Shown one piece after another: positions 1-6,858 of a stretch of DNA of 8,970 nt (position 1 is its first letter; each line of letters opens with the position of its first letter). Location: the NCBI GenBank assembly GCA_035542775.1, contig DATKKX010000485.1, forward strand, positions 1 to 8,970. Reading direction: 5' to 3'. The translations under genes and the position numbers were made by a program. The notes under the pieces are model-generated. The model saw only the letters and a list, made by a program, of their open reading frames with translations. It did not search any database and was not told where the DNA came from. The DNA comes from DATKKX01 sp035542775. Lineage in GTDB: Bacteria; Planctomycetota; Phycisphaerae; UBA1845; UTPLA1.

Positions 1-2106
1 CTGGGGCACACCGACGCCATCCTGGATTTGCAGGATACGATTGCGGGCGGGGCGATTAACGGCAAGATCGACTCGAGCCGCATTATCTGGATTGGCCACA
101 GCCGAGGCGGCGAAGGCGTCACGCTGGCCATTACGCGGGTGATCGACGGCTCGTGGACGCCGACCTACTACACCGCGGACAGCATCATCCTGGTCAGCGC
201 CATGCTGCCAATCGTGGACGGGGGCGCCCACATCTATGGCGCGAACTTCCATTTGTGGACGGCCTCGGGCGACTCCGACGTGTCGGGCGCGGCGGGCTGG
301 GACCTGGTAGACACCTTCGAGCTTCACGACCGGGCGACGAAGTTCCGCATGTCCACGATCGTGCAGGGGGCCGGGCACGCCTGGTTCCACAACGGTCCGG
401 CGGAGCCGAGCTGGTTCGAAGGACCTTGTGCGATCGGCCAGACCAATACCCACCTGATCCAGTTGGGCCTGTTTTTGCCGTTGATCAAATACTACGCCGA
501 GGGCAACGTACCGGCGACGGATTTCTTCTGGCGGCAGTATGAGCGCTTCCACCCGATCGGCGTGGATACGTCGAATCCGTGCATCGTGGTGAGCAACGAA
601 TACCGGAACGGTGCGGATCAGGGCAACTTCTTCATCGACGACTACCAGACGGGCACCGCGACAAACGTCAGTAGCTCCGGCGGCGCGGTGAGCTACACCG
701 TGCAAAACGTGACCGAGGGCCTACTGCGCGACATCAACAGCGATTTCACGTGGACGGCCAGCGATCCCTTCAATGGGGCCACGCATGCCTCAGCCTCGGA
801 CACCACCCGCGGGGTGGTGTTCGACTGGAACGGTGCGAACCGCTACTACGAATGGGAAGTTGTTCCGGCGGCGAGGAACTTCGCTGATTACCTCTATCTG
901 TCGGTTCGCGGCGCCCAGGGCACACAGCATCCTTACACGATTGCGCAGTTGGGTGACCTGACATTCACGGTCACACTGCGCGACGGCAATGGGACGACCA
1001 GCTCCATCAATATCGGGGCGTACGGCGGAGGGCTCGAAGAGCCTTACCAGCGGCAGGGCGGTTGGCACGATGAGTTTGAAGTCAACCGCATCCGCACCAC
1101 CGACTTTCTGACCAACGGTTCGGATTTGGATCTGACCAACATCGTGGCGGTGCGATTCAATTTCGGTCCCTCCTATGGCTCGAACGAAGGTCGCATCGTC
1201 ATCGATGAACTAATGCTGACCAACGATTACCCGCAGTACTTCGTCCCCTTGACGATCAGCCTGGCGGAGAGCGCCCCCGAGTTCATTCCTCCGGGAGTGC
1301 CGACGACGATCAATGTGCTGATCAACGAGGGCACCGACACGTTGTTGCTGGGTTCGCCGACGCTGTATTACAGCGCCAACGGCGGGGCCACGTGGGCCAC
1401 GTTCCCGCTAGCGCAGGTGGGGGAGGAACTGTGGCGGGGCACACTGCCGGCGCCGGCCTGCACGGACCATCCGCGGTACTATTTCAGCGCCGCGGGCGTC
1501 TCGACGGGAACGGTTTTCGCGCCGGCGTCGGGTCCGGCGGCGCCGTTCGTGTCCTATGTTGGAGTATATCACGAGGTATTCGTGGACAACTTCGAGACGG
1601 ACAAGGGCTGGACGATCGTGACAGATCCGGGCTGCCTGGGAGGCAACTGGCAGCGTGCCGTGCCGATCCCGTGCAGCACACCGCGTGGTGATCCGCCAAC
1701 GGACTACGACGGCTCGGGGCGGTGCTTCGTAACGCAGAACAACCTCAGCGCGACAAGCTGCAACACAGACGTGGACGGCGGGTGGACTCGGTTGATTTCG
1801 CCGACGTTCAGTCTGGCGGGTCTGCATAATCCGCGGTTGCGGTTTGCGTACTGGTGGTACAACGACGACCTGGACGGCGACCCGTACATGGTAGAGGTGT
1901 CGAACGATGGGGGAGCGAGTTGGGTAATGCTCCAGACGTTCGTTAACCTCCGGGGCGAGTGGCATGTCGCGGAATACGAGGTGGTGAACTACATCCCGCT
2001 GACGAGCACGATGAAACTGCGGTTCAGCGTGGCGGACATACCGAACAACTCCGTGGACGAGGGGGCGCTGGACGCGGTATCGGTGTTTGACGTGACGTGC
2101 CCGTAA
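1..2106 (+). CDS. Secreted alpha/beta-hydrolase with C-terminal beta-sandwich modules, copy 1 (5' end outside window)
   Basis: The frame is open from base 1 to the TAA at 2104-2106 and its first codons match the middle of the complete paralogue at 3584-6664. By that alignment about 325 N-terminal residues (signal peptide, dockerin-like domain, linker, oxyanion-loop region) lie before the window. Visible are the nucleophile elbow G-H-S-R-G-G-E-G (Ser codon at 100-102), an acid candidate in the S-G-D-S-D-V-S-G stretch, and the histidine candidate in G-A-G-H-A-W-F-H. After the hydrolase come a jelly-roll-like domain ending near the 'ELMLTND' segment, an Ig-like segment, and a C-terminal domain beginning at 'DNFETDKGW' that resembles MAM-like or 'choice-of-anchor' adhesion modules. 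Known: GHSxGG with Asp and His is the triad layout of serine esterases; GHSRGG also occurs in chlorophyllase-type hydrolases. Inferred: an exported ester hydrolase of unknown substrate. Protein identity to the second copy is about 85% by eye (roughly 105 differences in 692 residues). Confidence 0.9.
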   Translation: MGHTDAILDLQDTIAGGAINGKIDSSRIIWIGHSRGGEGVTLAITRVIDGSWTPTYYTADSIILVSAMLPIVDGGAHIYGANFHLWTASGDSDVSGAAGWDLVDTFELHDRATKFRMSTIVQGAGHAWFHNGPAEPSWFEGPCAIGQTNTHLIQLGLFLPLIKYYAEGNVPATDFFWRQYERFHPIGVDTSNPCIVVSNEYRNGADQGNFFIDDYQTGTATNVSSSGGAVSYTVQNVTEGLLRDINSDFTWTASDPFNGATHASASDTTRGVVFDWNGANRYYEWEVVPAARNFADYLYLSVRGAQGTQHPYTIAQLGDLTFTVTLRDGNGTTSSINIGAYGGGLEEPYQRQGGWHDEFEVNRIRTTDFLTNGSDLDLTNIVAVRFNFGPSYGSNEGRIVIDELMLTNDYPQYFVPLTISLAESAPEFIPPGVPTTINVLINEGTDTLLLGSPTLYYSANGGATWATFPLAQVGEELWRGTLPAPACTDHPRYYFSAAGVSTGTVFAPASGPAAPFVSYVGVYHEVFVDNFETDKGWTIVTDPGCLGGNWQRAVPIPCSTPRGDPPTDYDGSGRCFVTQNNLSATSCNTDVDGGWTRLISPTFSLAGLHNPRLRFAYWWYNDDLDGDPYMVEVSNDGGASWVMLQTFVNLRGEWHVAEYEVVNYIPLTSTMKLRFSVADIPNNSVDEGALDAVSVFDVTCP
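1..2106 (+). repeat. Large direct repeat, left copy (hydrolase gene 1)
   Basis: Every codon of this span aligns to 4559-6664 at a constant offset of 4558 bases, with no indel. The repeat certainly extends left of the window, since the first 55 bases are identical between copies. A weaker match continues right, past the stop codons, to about 2240. Confidence 0.95.
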
Positions 2107-2157
2107 GGTGAGAAAAGGGATCAGGCAAAATGAACCAGAGCAGGAAGGCCTGCCTTT

Positions 2158-2162
2158 GGAGG
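2158..2162 (+). promoter_or_regulatory. Ribosome binding site fixing the start of the two-repeat exported protein
   Basis: GGAGG lies 9 bases before the ATG at 2172. The upstream in-frame ATG at 2130 has only a weak purine run before it and would put 14 charged or polar residues ahead of the signal peptide, so 2172 is preferred. Confidence 0.7.
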
Positions 2163-2171
2163 ATAAGGAAC

Positions 2172-3332
2172 ATGAGAACATATGCGTTGTGGATCGCGAT
2201 CGTGGTGATGGCTGGGTCGGCAGCGGCGGGGTCGAGCCCTGCGGGTGTGGATAACGTGGTGTACGCCCGTTATTTCACGCTGGATGAAGGGTACCCGTAC
2301 TACTGGAGCGTGGAACGGCCGACGCTGACGACGGGGACGCTGCTGGTGGTGAAGACGGAGAAGCCGCCGGCGATTCCGCGTCAGGTAGCGGGGCCGGTGT
2401 TGTACGTCGGGGATAGTCCGGCGTGGCGATTGAACCAGGGATATGAGTCGGGTTATCTGGTGGTGATCGTTCCGGGGAAGGTGGACCTGGGCCAGGCGCC
2501 GATCTGGTTTGGGGAGTCCGGTCTTCCGCAGCAGGTGGACCGGGCCACGGCGCAGGTGCAGCTGGCGTTGGCGGAGAAGGCGGGGATAGGGCCGTTTTCC
2601 GGGGAACGAGTGAAGTCGGCGTTGGCGGCCGGTGGTGAGGCGGTGAAGGCGGCGGACCTGCGGGCCTTGTTGCGCGAGGAGGTGGCGGGTCTGATCGTGA
2701 AGTACTCGCCGCAGGAGGAGCAGTTAGCGAGGGATCTGCGGGCGGCAGGGCCTGAGTTGCCGATTCCTGCGACGCCGGCGCGGGTGGATGACGTGATGTA
2801 TGCCCGGCGGTTCACGCTGGGGGAGGGCTACCGGTACATCCGCAGCAAGGAGCGTCCGTGGGTGACGAAGGGGATGTTGCTGGTGCTGAAGGTGGACCCG
2901 GCGTTGGTGGTTCCGCGGGACATAGCGATGCCGGTGCTGTACGTAGGGGAGCAGCCGGTGGAGCGATTGAACCGCGGGAACGAGTCGGGGTACGTGATCG
3001 TGGTGGTTCCCGGGGACGTTGATTTGGGAACGACGTTGATCTGGTTTGGCGATCCCGACAGTCCGCACCAGGTGGATTCGGCGAAGGCGAAGGTGCAGCG
3101 TGGTTTGGCGGAGGCGGCAGGGATCAAGCCGTTTTCGGCAGAGCGTGTGAAATCGGCGTTGTCGGCCGGTGGGGAGCCGATGGCGGCGGCGGACATGCGG
3201 ACGGTTCTGCGAGAGGAAGTGGCGGGGTTGATCCTGAAGTATTCGCCGCAGGAGAGGCCGTTGGCGGAGGATTACCGGGCGCCGGACCTGAAGCGATCGA
3301 GTCCGGCGGACGGCGCTGATCCGGGGGACTAG
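2172..3332 (+). CDS. Exported protein of unknown function made of two tandem copies of one module
   Basis: I do not recognise this family. The product is 386 residues if translation starts at 2172. Residues 1-19 look like a Sec signal peptide: a basic residue at position 2, a hydrophobic core (ALWIAIVVMAG), then small residues (SAAAG) suited to signal peptidase I. There is no lipobox cysteine and no later membrane segment. The mature part consists of two modules, starting at V26 and V205, aligned at a constant offset of 179 residues and about 64% identical over 157 residues by eye. Each has a beta-rich half with the shared pattern V-L-Y-V-G..P..R-L-N.G.E-S-G-Y, V-P-G.V-D-L-G and I-W-F-G. A helical half follows, with E-R-V-K-S-A-L.A-G-G-E and R-E-E-V-A-G-L-I.K-Y-S-P-Q-E. 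It sits 65 bases after the hydrolase stop with no obvious terminator between, so co-transcription with copy 1 is possible. A role beside the secreted hydrolase (binding or accessory) is only a guess from position. Confidence 0.85.
   Translation: MRTYALWIAIVVMAGSAAAGSSPAGVDNVVYARYFTLDEGYPYYWSVERPTLTTGTLLVVKTEKPPAIPRQVAGPVLYVGDSPAWRLNQGYESGYLVVIVPGKVDLGQAPIWFGESGLPQQVDRATAQVQLALAEKAGIGPFSGERVKSALAAGGEAVKAADLRALLREEVAGLIVKYSPQEEQLARDLRAAGPELPIPATPARVDDVMYARRFTLGEGYRYIRSKERPWVTKGMLLVLKVDPALVVPRDIAMPVLYVGEQPVERLNRGNESGYVIVVVPGDVDLGTTLIWFGDPDSPHQVDSAKAKVQRGLAEAAGIKPFSAERVKSALSAGGEPMAAADMRTVLREEVAGLILKYSPQERPLAEDYRAPDLKRSSPADGADPGD
2247..2717 (+). repeat. Intragenic repeat, unit 1 (157 codons)
   Basis: This stretch encodes residues 26-182 of the exported protein and matches 2784-3254 at a fixed offset of 537 bases with no net gap. 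DNA similarity is still plain, for example in the segments encoding E-R-V-K-S-A-L and V-A-G-L-I.K-Y-S-P-Q-E, so the units derive from an in-frame tandem duplication. Confidence 0.9.
2784..3254 (+). repeat. Intragenic repeat, unit 2 (157 codons)
   Basis: Second copy of the module, encoding residues 205-361. It differs from unit 1 most in the segment after the first strands (residues around E-R-P to P-V-L-Y) and least in the last 45 residues of the helical half. Confidence 0.9.
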
Positions 3333-3380
3333 CAGCAGCGGTCGTCTGCTGGGCAACCGGCAAAGGCTATAGAGGCGAAC

Positions 3381-3409
3381 GGGGAGCGGCGTACCGAGCG
3401 CCGCTCTCC
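3381..3409 (+). terminator. GC-rich hairpin after the two-repeat gene, possible terminator
   Basis: GGGGAGCGGCG at 3381-3391 pairs with CGCCGCTCTCC at 3399-3409 as an 11-bp stem with one G-T wobble and a 7-base loop. It lies 48 bases after the stop codon at 3332. No T-run follows, so it is not a textbook intrinsic terminator; it may stop transcription weakly, protect the 3' end, or need Rho. The rest of the 3333-3583 spacer holds two weak hairpins (TCGGG/CCCGA at 3434-3447 and GGCTC/GAGCC at 3520-3537) and the leader of the next gene. Confidence 0.5.
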
Positions 3410-3570
3410 GTGAGCTAGTCACTCGCCGCATAATCGGGATTCCCCGAGCAGTCCCCGGTGTCAGCCCTAGAGAAAATCGCAGGCGTCATGGGGCGGGTGC
3501 TGTACAATGCACTGATGATGGCTCGGTCGGAAGAGCCGGGCATGCCTGTCTGAAGGACTGTTCATTTTAC

Positions 3571-3576
3571 AGGAGG
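3571..3576 (+). promoter_or_regulatory. Ribosome binding site of the complete hydrolase gene
   Basis: AGGAGG ends 7 bases before the ATG at 3584. The ATG opens directly into a signal peptide, so the start is well supported. Confidence 0.85.
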
Positions 3577-3583
3577 GCGTATC

Positions 3584-6500
3584 ATGAAGCACTTGTACCA
3601 GTCTCTGCTGACCGGCATGCTGTTGTGCATTCCTGCCGGCGCGTACGCGTTTGCCCCCGGCGACCTGAACTGTGACGGAGTGGTGAACGATTCCGACATT
3701 GGTCCCTTCGTTTTGGCGTTGACAGACCCGGTGGCTTATGGCGAGGCGTTCCCGTCGTGTGACGTGATGCTGGCGGACACGATAGGCGATGGTGTGGTCA
3801 ACGGGCTGGACATCGATTCGTTTGTGCAGATCGTGCTGGGGGGCGGCCTGAGCGGCGTCGTCTCCGCGCAATTGGCCGGCAATTCGCTCAGTCAATACCC
3901 GTATTTTGAGTATGTGAAGGCCTTTAACCAAAATGCGCCGATCCAGTTGGGGCTGGATCCAACGCGTTATCCGGGGATTGTGGGTCGCACGGCGGACGTC
4001 TATGTGGTGGAGCACAAGAGCGCCGGACTGTGGCAGATTGATCGGTCCTTGAACGACGTGACGGGCGGCGGACCGCAGACAGTAACGTTTGCCGGGGGCG
4101 GGATTCAGTCGAATAGGTTCACGATCACGGGGCCGAACGAGTTGAGCGCGGCGGTGTACGATCCAGGCACGGGCGATTTCACCGGTTTGGGCCGGCCGTA
4201 CGACATGGTGGTGGATTTCAATCGCGACGGCTGGCTGGATGGTGGAGACTACATCGATGGATTCAGCAATGAGGCGGGACTATACGTTGTGCACGACACG
4301 ACGCAGCCTGGTCCGCTGGCGGTAACGGACGTTACGCCCTACAGCGTGGGGGCCATTCACGGCATTCCGGCCAGCTACACCCATGAGGTCCTGTACTACC
4401 CGACCAACATTCAATCGATGACACCGCGGCCGCTCGTCGTCGTCGGCCACGGCGGTGGTCACAACTACTTGTGGTACGACCATATCGGGCACCACCTGGC
4501 GTCGTACGGTTACATCGTGATGTCCCACGAGAACTGCTACGGGCCTCCGGATTGCACGCTGGGGCACACCGACGCCATCCTGGATTTGCAGGATACGATT
4601 GCGGGCGGGGCGATCAACGGCAAGATCGACTCCAGCCGGATCATCTGGATCGGTCACAGTCTCGGTGGCGAGGGCGTCACTCTGGCCATCGATGCCCTCA
4701 TCGAAGGCACTTATTCACCCGCCTACTACAGTCGGAGCAGCATCGTGCTGGTCAGCCCCATGCTGCCGGTCGTGGACCCGAGCGCCGCCATCTATGACGT
4801 GAACTTCCATCTATGGACAGCCTCGGGCGACTCCGACGTATCCGGCGCGGCGGGCTGGGACATGGCAGATACGTTCGAGCTGCACGACCGGGCGACGAAG
4901 TTCCGTTCATCGACCATCGTGCAGGGCGCCGGGCATGCCTGGTTCCACAATGGTCCGCCCGAGCCGAGTTACTTCGAGGGACCTTGCTCGATCGGCCAGG
5001 CCAACACTCACCTGATCCAGTTGGGGCTGTTTTTGCCGCTGGTCAAGTATTACGCCGAGGGCAACATTCCGGCGACTGACTTCCTCTGGCGGCAGTACGA
5101 GCATTTCCACCCGATCGGCGTGGACACCTCTAATCCCTGCATCGTGGTGACCAACGAATACCGCAACGGCGCGGACCAGGGAAACTTCATGATCGACAAC
5201 TATCAGACGGGTGAAGCGACGGACGTCAGCAGTTCCGGCGGCGCGGTCACCTTCACCGTGCAAAACGTGTTCGAAGGTCAACTGCGTGACATCAACACCA
5301 GTTTCGCCTGGACGGACAGCGATCCTTTCAACGGGGCGACGCAGGCGTCCGCCGTGGATGCCAGCCGCGCCGTCGTGTTTGAGTGGAACGGCTCCAATGC
5401 CTACTACGAGTGGGAGGTCGTGCCGGCGGCGAAGAATTTTGCCGACTACCTGTACTTGTCGTTCCGCGGAGCCCAGGGCACGCAGCATCCTTACACGATC
5501 GCGCAACTGGGTGACCTGACTTTCACTGTAACCCTGCGCGACGGTGCCGGGAGGTCGAGGTCCATCAATATCGGGGCGTATGGCGGCGGGTTGGAGGAAC
5601 CCTATCAGCGCCAAGGCGGCTGGCACAACGAGATGGAGATAAACCGCATTCGTATTACTGACTTCCTGGCCAACGGTTCGGGGCTTGACCTGACCAACAT
5701 CGTGGCGGTGCGGTTTAACTTCGGTCCCTCTTACGGATCGAACGAAGGCCGCATCGTCATCGATGAGCTGATGCTGACCAACGACCGCCCACCGTACTTT
5801 GTCCCGCTGACAATGAGTCTGGCGGAGAGCGCTCCGGAGTTCATTCCTCCGGCAGTGCCGACGATCATTGACGTACTGATCAACGAGGGCACGGACACGC
5901 TGGTGCCAGGCTCGCCGAGGCTGTACTACAGCTCCAACGGTGGCGGTACGTGGATCACATCGCAGTTGCGGCAGGTTGGGGCAGACCTGTGGCGGGGCAT
6001 GCTGCCGGCGCCGGCCTGCACGGACCGCCCGCGGTACTACTTCAGCGCCGCGGGCGTCTCGACGGGAACGGTTTTCGCGCCGGCGTCGGGTCCGGCGGCG
6101 CCGTTCGTGTCCTATGTTGGGGTGTACAGCGAGGTGTTCGCCGACAACTTCGAGACGGACAAGGGCTGGACGATCGTGACAGATCCGGGCTGCTCCGGAG
6201 GCCACTGGCAGCGGGCGGTGCCAATCCCCTGCAGCACGCCGCGTGGCGATCCTCCGCGGGATTACGACGGCTCGGGACGGTGCTTCGTAACACAGAACAA
6301 CCTCAGCGCGACGAGCTGCAACACGGATGTGGACGGTGGGTGGACTCGGTTGATTTCGCCGACGTTCAGTCTGGCCGACGTGCAGAATCCACGGCTGCGG
6401 TTTGCGTATTGGTGGTACAACGACGATCTGGACGGCGACCCGTACATGGTGGAGGTGTCGAACGACGGGGGAGCGAGCTGGGCGGTGATCCACACGATCG

Positions 6501-6664
6501 TGAACCTCCGGGGCGGGTGGCGAGTGGCGGAGTATGAGCTGGCCAGCTACATCCCGTTGACGAGCACGATGAAACTGCGATTCAGCGTGGCGGACATACC
6601 GAACAACTCGATCGACGAGGGGGCGTTGGACGCGGTGGTGGTGTTTGGCGTGTCGTGTCCGTAG
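3584..6664 (+). CDS. Secreted dockerin-like alpha/beta-hydrolase with C-terminal beta-sandwich modules, copy 2 (complete)
   Basis: The product is 1026 residues. Residues 1-22 form a Sec signal peptide (hydrophobic core, then A-Y-A before F23). Residues about 25-92 are a type I dockerin-like domain: loop 1 is D27-L-N-C-D-G-V-V-N-D-S-D; loop 2 is D-T-I-G-D-G-V-V-N-G-L-D, with Ile where Asn or Asp is usual. Another EF-hand-like loop, D211-F-N-R-D-G-W-L-D-G-G-D222, lies in the following beta-rich region. The hydrolase spans about 230-520: H289-G-G-G is a likely oxyanion loop, S359 in G-H-S-L-G-G is the nucleophile, D416 or D418 the acid and H451 the base. The region V-V-V-G-H-G-G-G...H-L-A-S-Y-G-Y-I-V is reminiscent of the PAF-acetylhydrolase, chlorophyllase and polyesterase groups. 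Then come a jelly-roll-like domain (about 530-734), an Ig-like segment (about 750-840) and a C-terminal MAM-like or 'choice-of-anchor'-like domain (about 847-1026). Substrate unknown; an exported esterase is the inference. No C-terminal sorting tail is present. Confidence 0.93.
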   Translation: MKHLYQSLLTGMLLCIPAGAYAFAPGDLNCDGVVNDSDIGPFVLALTDPVAYGEAFPSCDVMLADTIGDGVVNGLDIDSFVQIVLGGGLSGVVSAQLAGNSLSQYPYFEYVKAFNQNAPIQLGLDPTRYPGIVGRTADVYVVEHKSAGLWQIDRSLNDVTGGGPQTVTFAGGGIQSNRFTITGPNELSAAVYDPGTGDFTGLGRPYDMVVDFNRDGWLDGGDYIDGFSNEAGLYVVHDTTQPGPLAVTDVTPYSVGAIHGIPASYTHEVLYYPTNIQSMTPRPLVVVGHGGGHNYLWYDHIGHHLASYGYIVMSHENCYGPPDCTLGHTDAILDLQDTIAGGAINGKIDSSRIIWIGHSLGGEGVTLAIDALIEGTYSPAYYSRSSIVLVSPMLPVVDPSAAIYDVNFHLWTASGDSDVSGAAGWDMADTFELHDRATKFRSSTIVQGAGHAWFHNGPPEPSYFEGPCSIGQANTHLIQLGLFLPLVKYYAEGNIPATDFLWRQYEHFHPIGVDTSNPCIVVTNEYRNGADQGNFMIDNYQTGEATDVSSSGGAVTFTVQNVFEGQLRDINTSFAWTDSDPFNGATQASAVDASRAVVFEWNGSNAYYEWEVVPAAKNFADYLYLSFRGAQGTQHPYTIAQLGDLTFTVTLRDGAGRSRSINIGAYGGGLEEPYQRQGGWHNEMEINRIRITDFLANGSGLDLTNIVAVRFNFGPSYGSNEGRIVIDELMLTNDRPPYFVPLTMSLAESAPEFIPPAVPTIIDVLINEGTDTLVPGSPRLYYSSNGGGTWITSQLRQVGADLWRGMLPAPACTDRPRYYFSAAGVSTGTVFAPASGPAAPFVSYVGVYSEVFADNFETDKGWTIVTDPGCSGGHWQRAVPIPCSTPRGDPPRDYDGSGRCFVTQNNLSATSCNTDVDGGWTRLISPTFSLADVQNPRLRFAYWWYNDDLDGDPYMVEVSNDGGASWAVIHTIVNLRGGWRVAEYELASYIPLTSTMKLRFSVADIPNNSIDEGALDAVVVFGVSCP
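4559..6664 (+). repeat. Large direct repeat, right copy (hydrolase gene 2)
   Basis: Partner of 1-2106. Divergence is uneven: perfect tracts such as 6041-6120 (identical to 1483-1562) contrast with a strongly changed stretch at 4691-4801. Confidence 0.95.
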
Positions 6665-6710
6665 GGTGACTGACGGTATCAGGCGGGTTGAGCCAGAATC
6701 GGGATGCTCT

Positions 6711-6800
6711 GTCTGCGGGAACGTGAAGCGCGCGGAAGCATAGGCGCTGTGGTTTGCGGTTTTGCCGCCGGTCGCGTCCACGGCGGATGGGACGTCACTG
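6711..6800 (+). pseudogene. Decayed start and signal-peptide region of a second copy of the two-repeat exported protein
   Basis: Sequence after the stop of copy 2 aligns with sequence after the stop of copy 1, first at the offset of 4558 (shared ATCAGGC and TGARCCAGA at 2120-2139 and 6678-6697), then at 4560 after two single-base insertions. In that register the GGAGG site of the intact gene becomes GGAAC, its ATG becomes GCG (6732-6734) and its fourth codon TAT becomes TAG (6741-6743). The next codons read A-L-W-F-A-V-L-P-P-V-A-S-T-A-D-G-T-S, against A-L-W-I-A-I-V-V-M-A-G-S-A-A-A-G-S-S in the intact signal peptide, in the same frame and without gaps. Nothing recognisable of the mature modules follows. 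The similarity is short, so chance or an unrelated signal-peptide remnant remains possible. Confidence 0.6.
6765..6786 (+). terminator. Hairpin between hydrolase copy 2 and mfd
   Basis: CCGCCG at 6765-6770 pairs perfectly with CGGCGG at 6781-6786 around a 10-base loop. No T-run follows. It is the only evident stem between the hydrolase stop and mfd, but six G-C pairs arise easily in DNA this GC-rich. Confidence 0.2.
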
Positions 6801-6829
6801 TCGGCGATCGTTCTTGCCGGGAAAGGTGG

Positions 6830-6858
6830 TTGCCGGAGCCGAAGGTTGCGCCCATAAT
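6830..6858 (+). promoter_or_regulatory. Possible sigma-70-type promoter for mfd
   Basis: TTGCCG (6830-6835, 4 of 6 to consensus) is followed after exactly 17 bases by CATAAT (6853-6858, 5 of 6). Transcription would begin near 6865, making the GTG at 6859 untranslatable from this transcript. In that case initiation would be near-leaderless at GTG 6865 or would use GTG 6883 or ATG 6886. It overlaps the tail of the decayed remnant. Planctomycete promoters are poorly described, so this rests on consensus match alone. Confidence 0.3.

Noticed and set aside
2130..2171. Upstream ATG at 2130 as the start of the two-repeat protein
   Set aside because: It has a poor ribosome site and would add a polar extension before the signal peptide, while ATG 2172 has GGAGG at good spacing.
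2724..3431. 235-codon open frame on the minus strand
   Set aside because: Arg/His/Pro-rich shadow of the two-repeat gene, with no independent support.
3503..3508. TACAAT as a -10 element for the complete hydrolase gene
   Set aside because: It is a fair -10 match and well placed, but no acceptable -35 hexamer lies 16-18 bases upstream and there is no extended -10.
3333..3583. Small RNA or riboswitch in the spacer before the complete hydrolase
   Set aside because: Only short hairpins are present, with no conserved aptamer pattern that I recognise and no T-run terminator.
1..6664. Composite transposon formed by the two long direct repeats around the two-repeat gene
   Set aside because: The repeats are protein-coding hydrolase genes. 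There is no transposase and no terminal inverted repeat, and I saw no target duplication; ordinary tandem duplication explains them.
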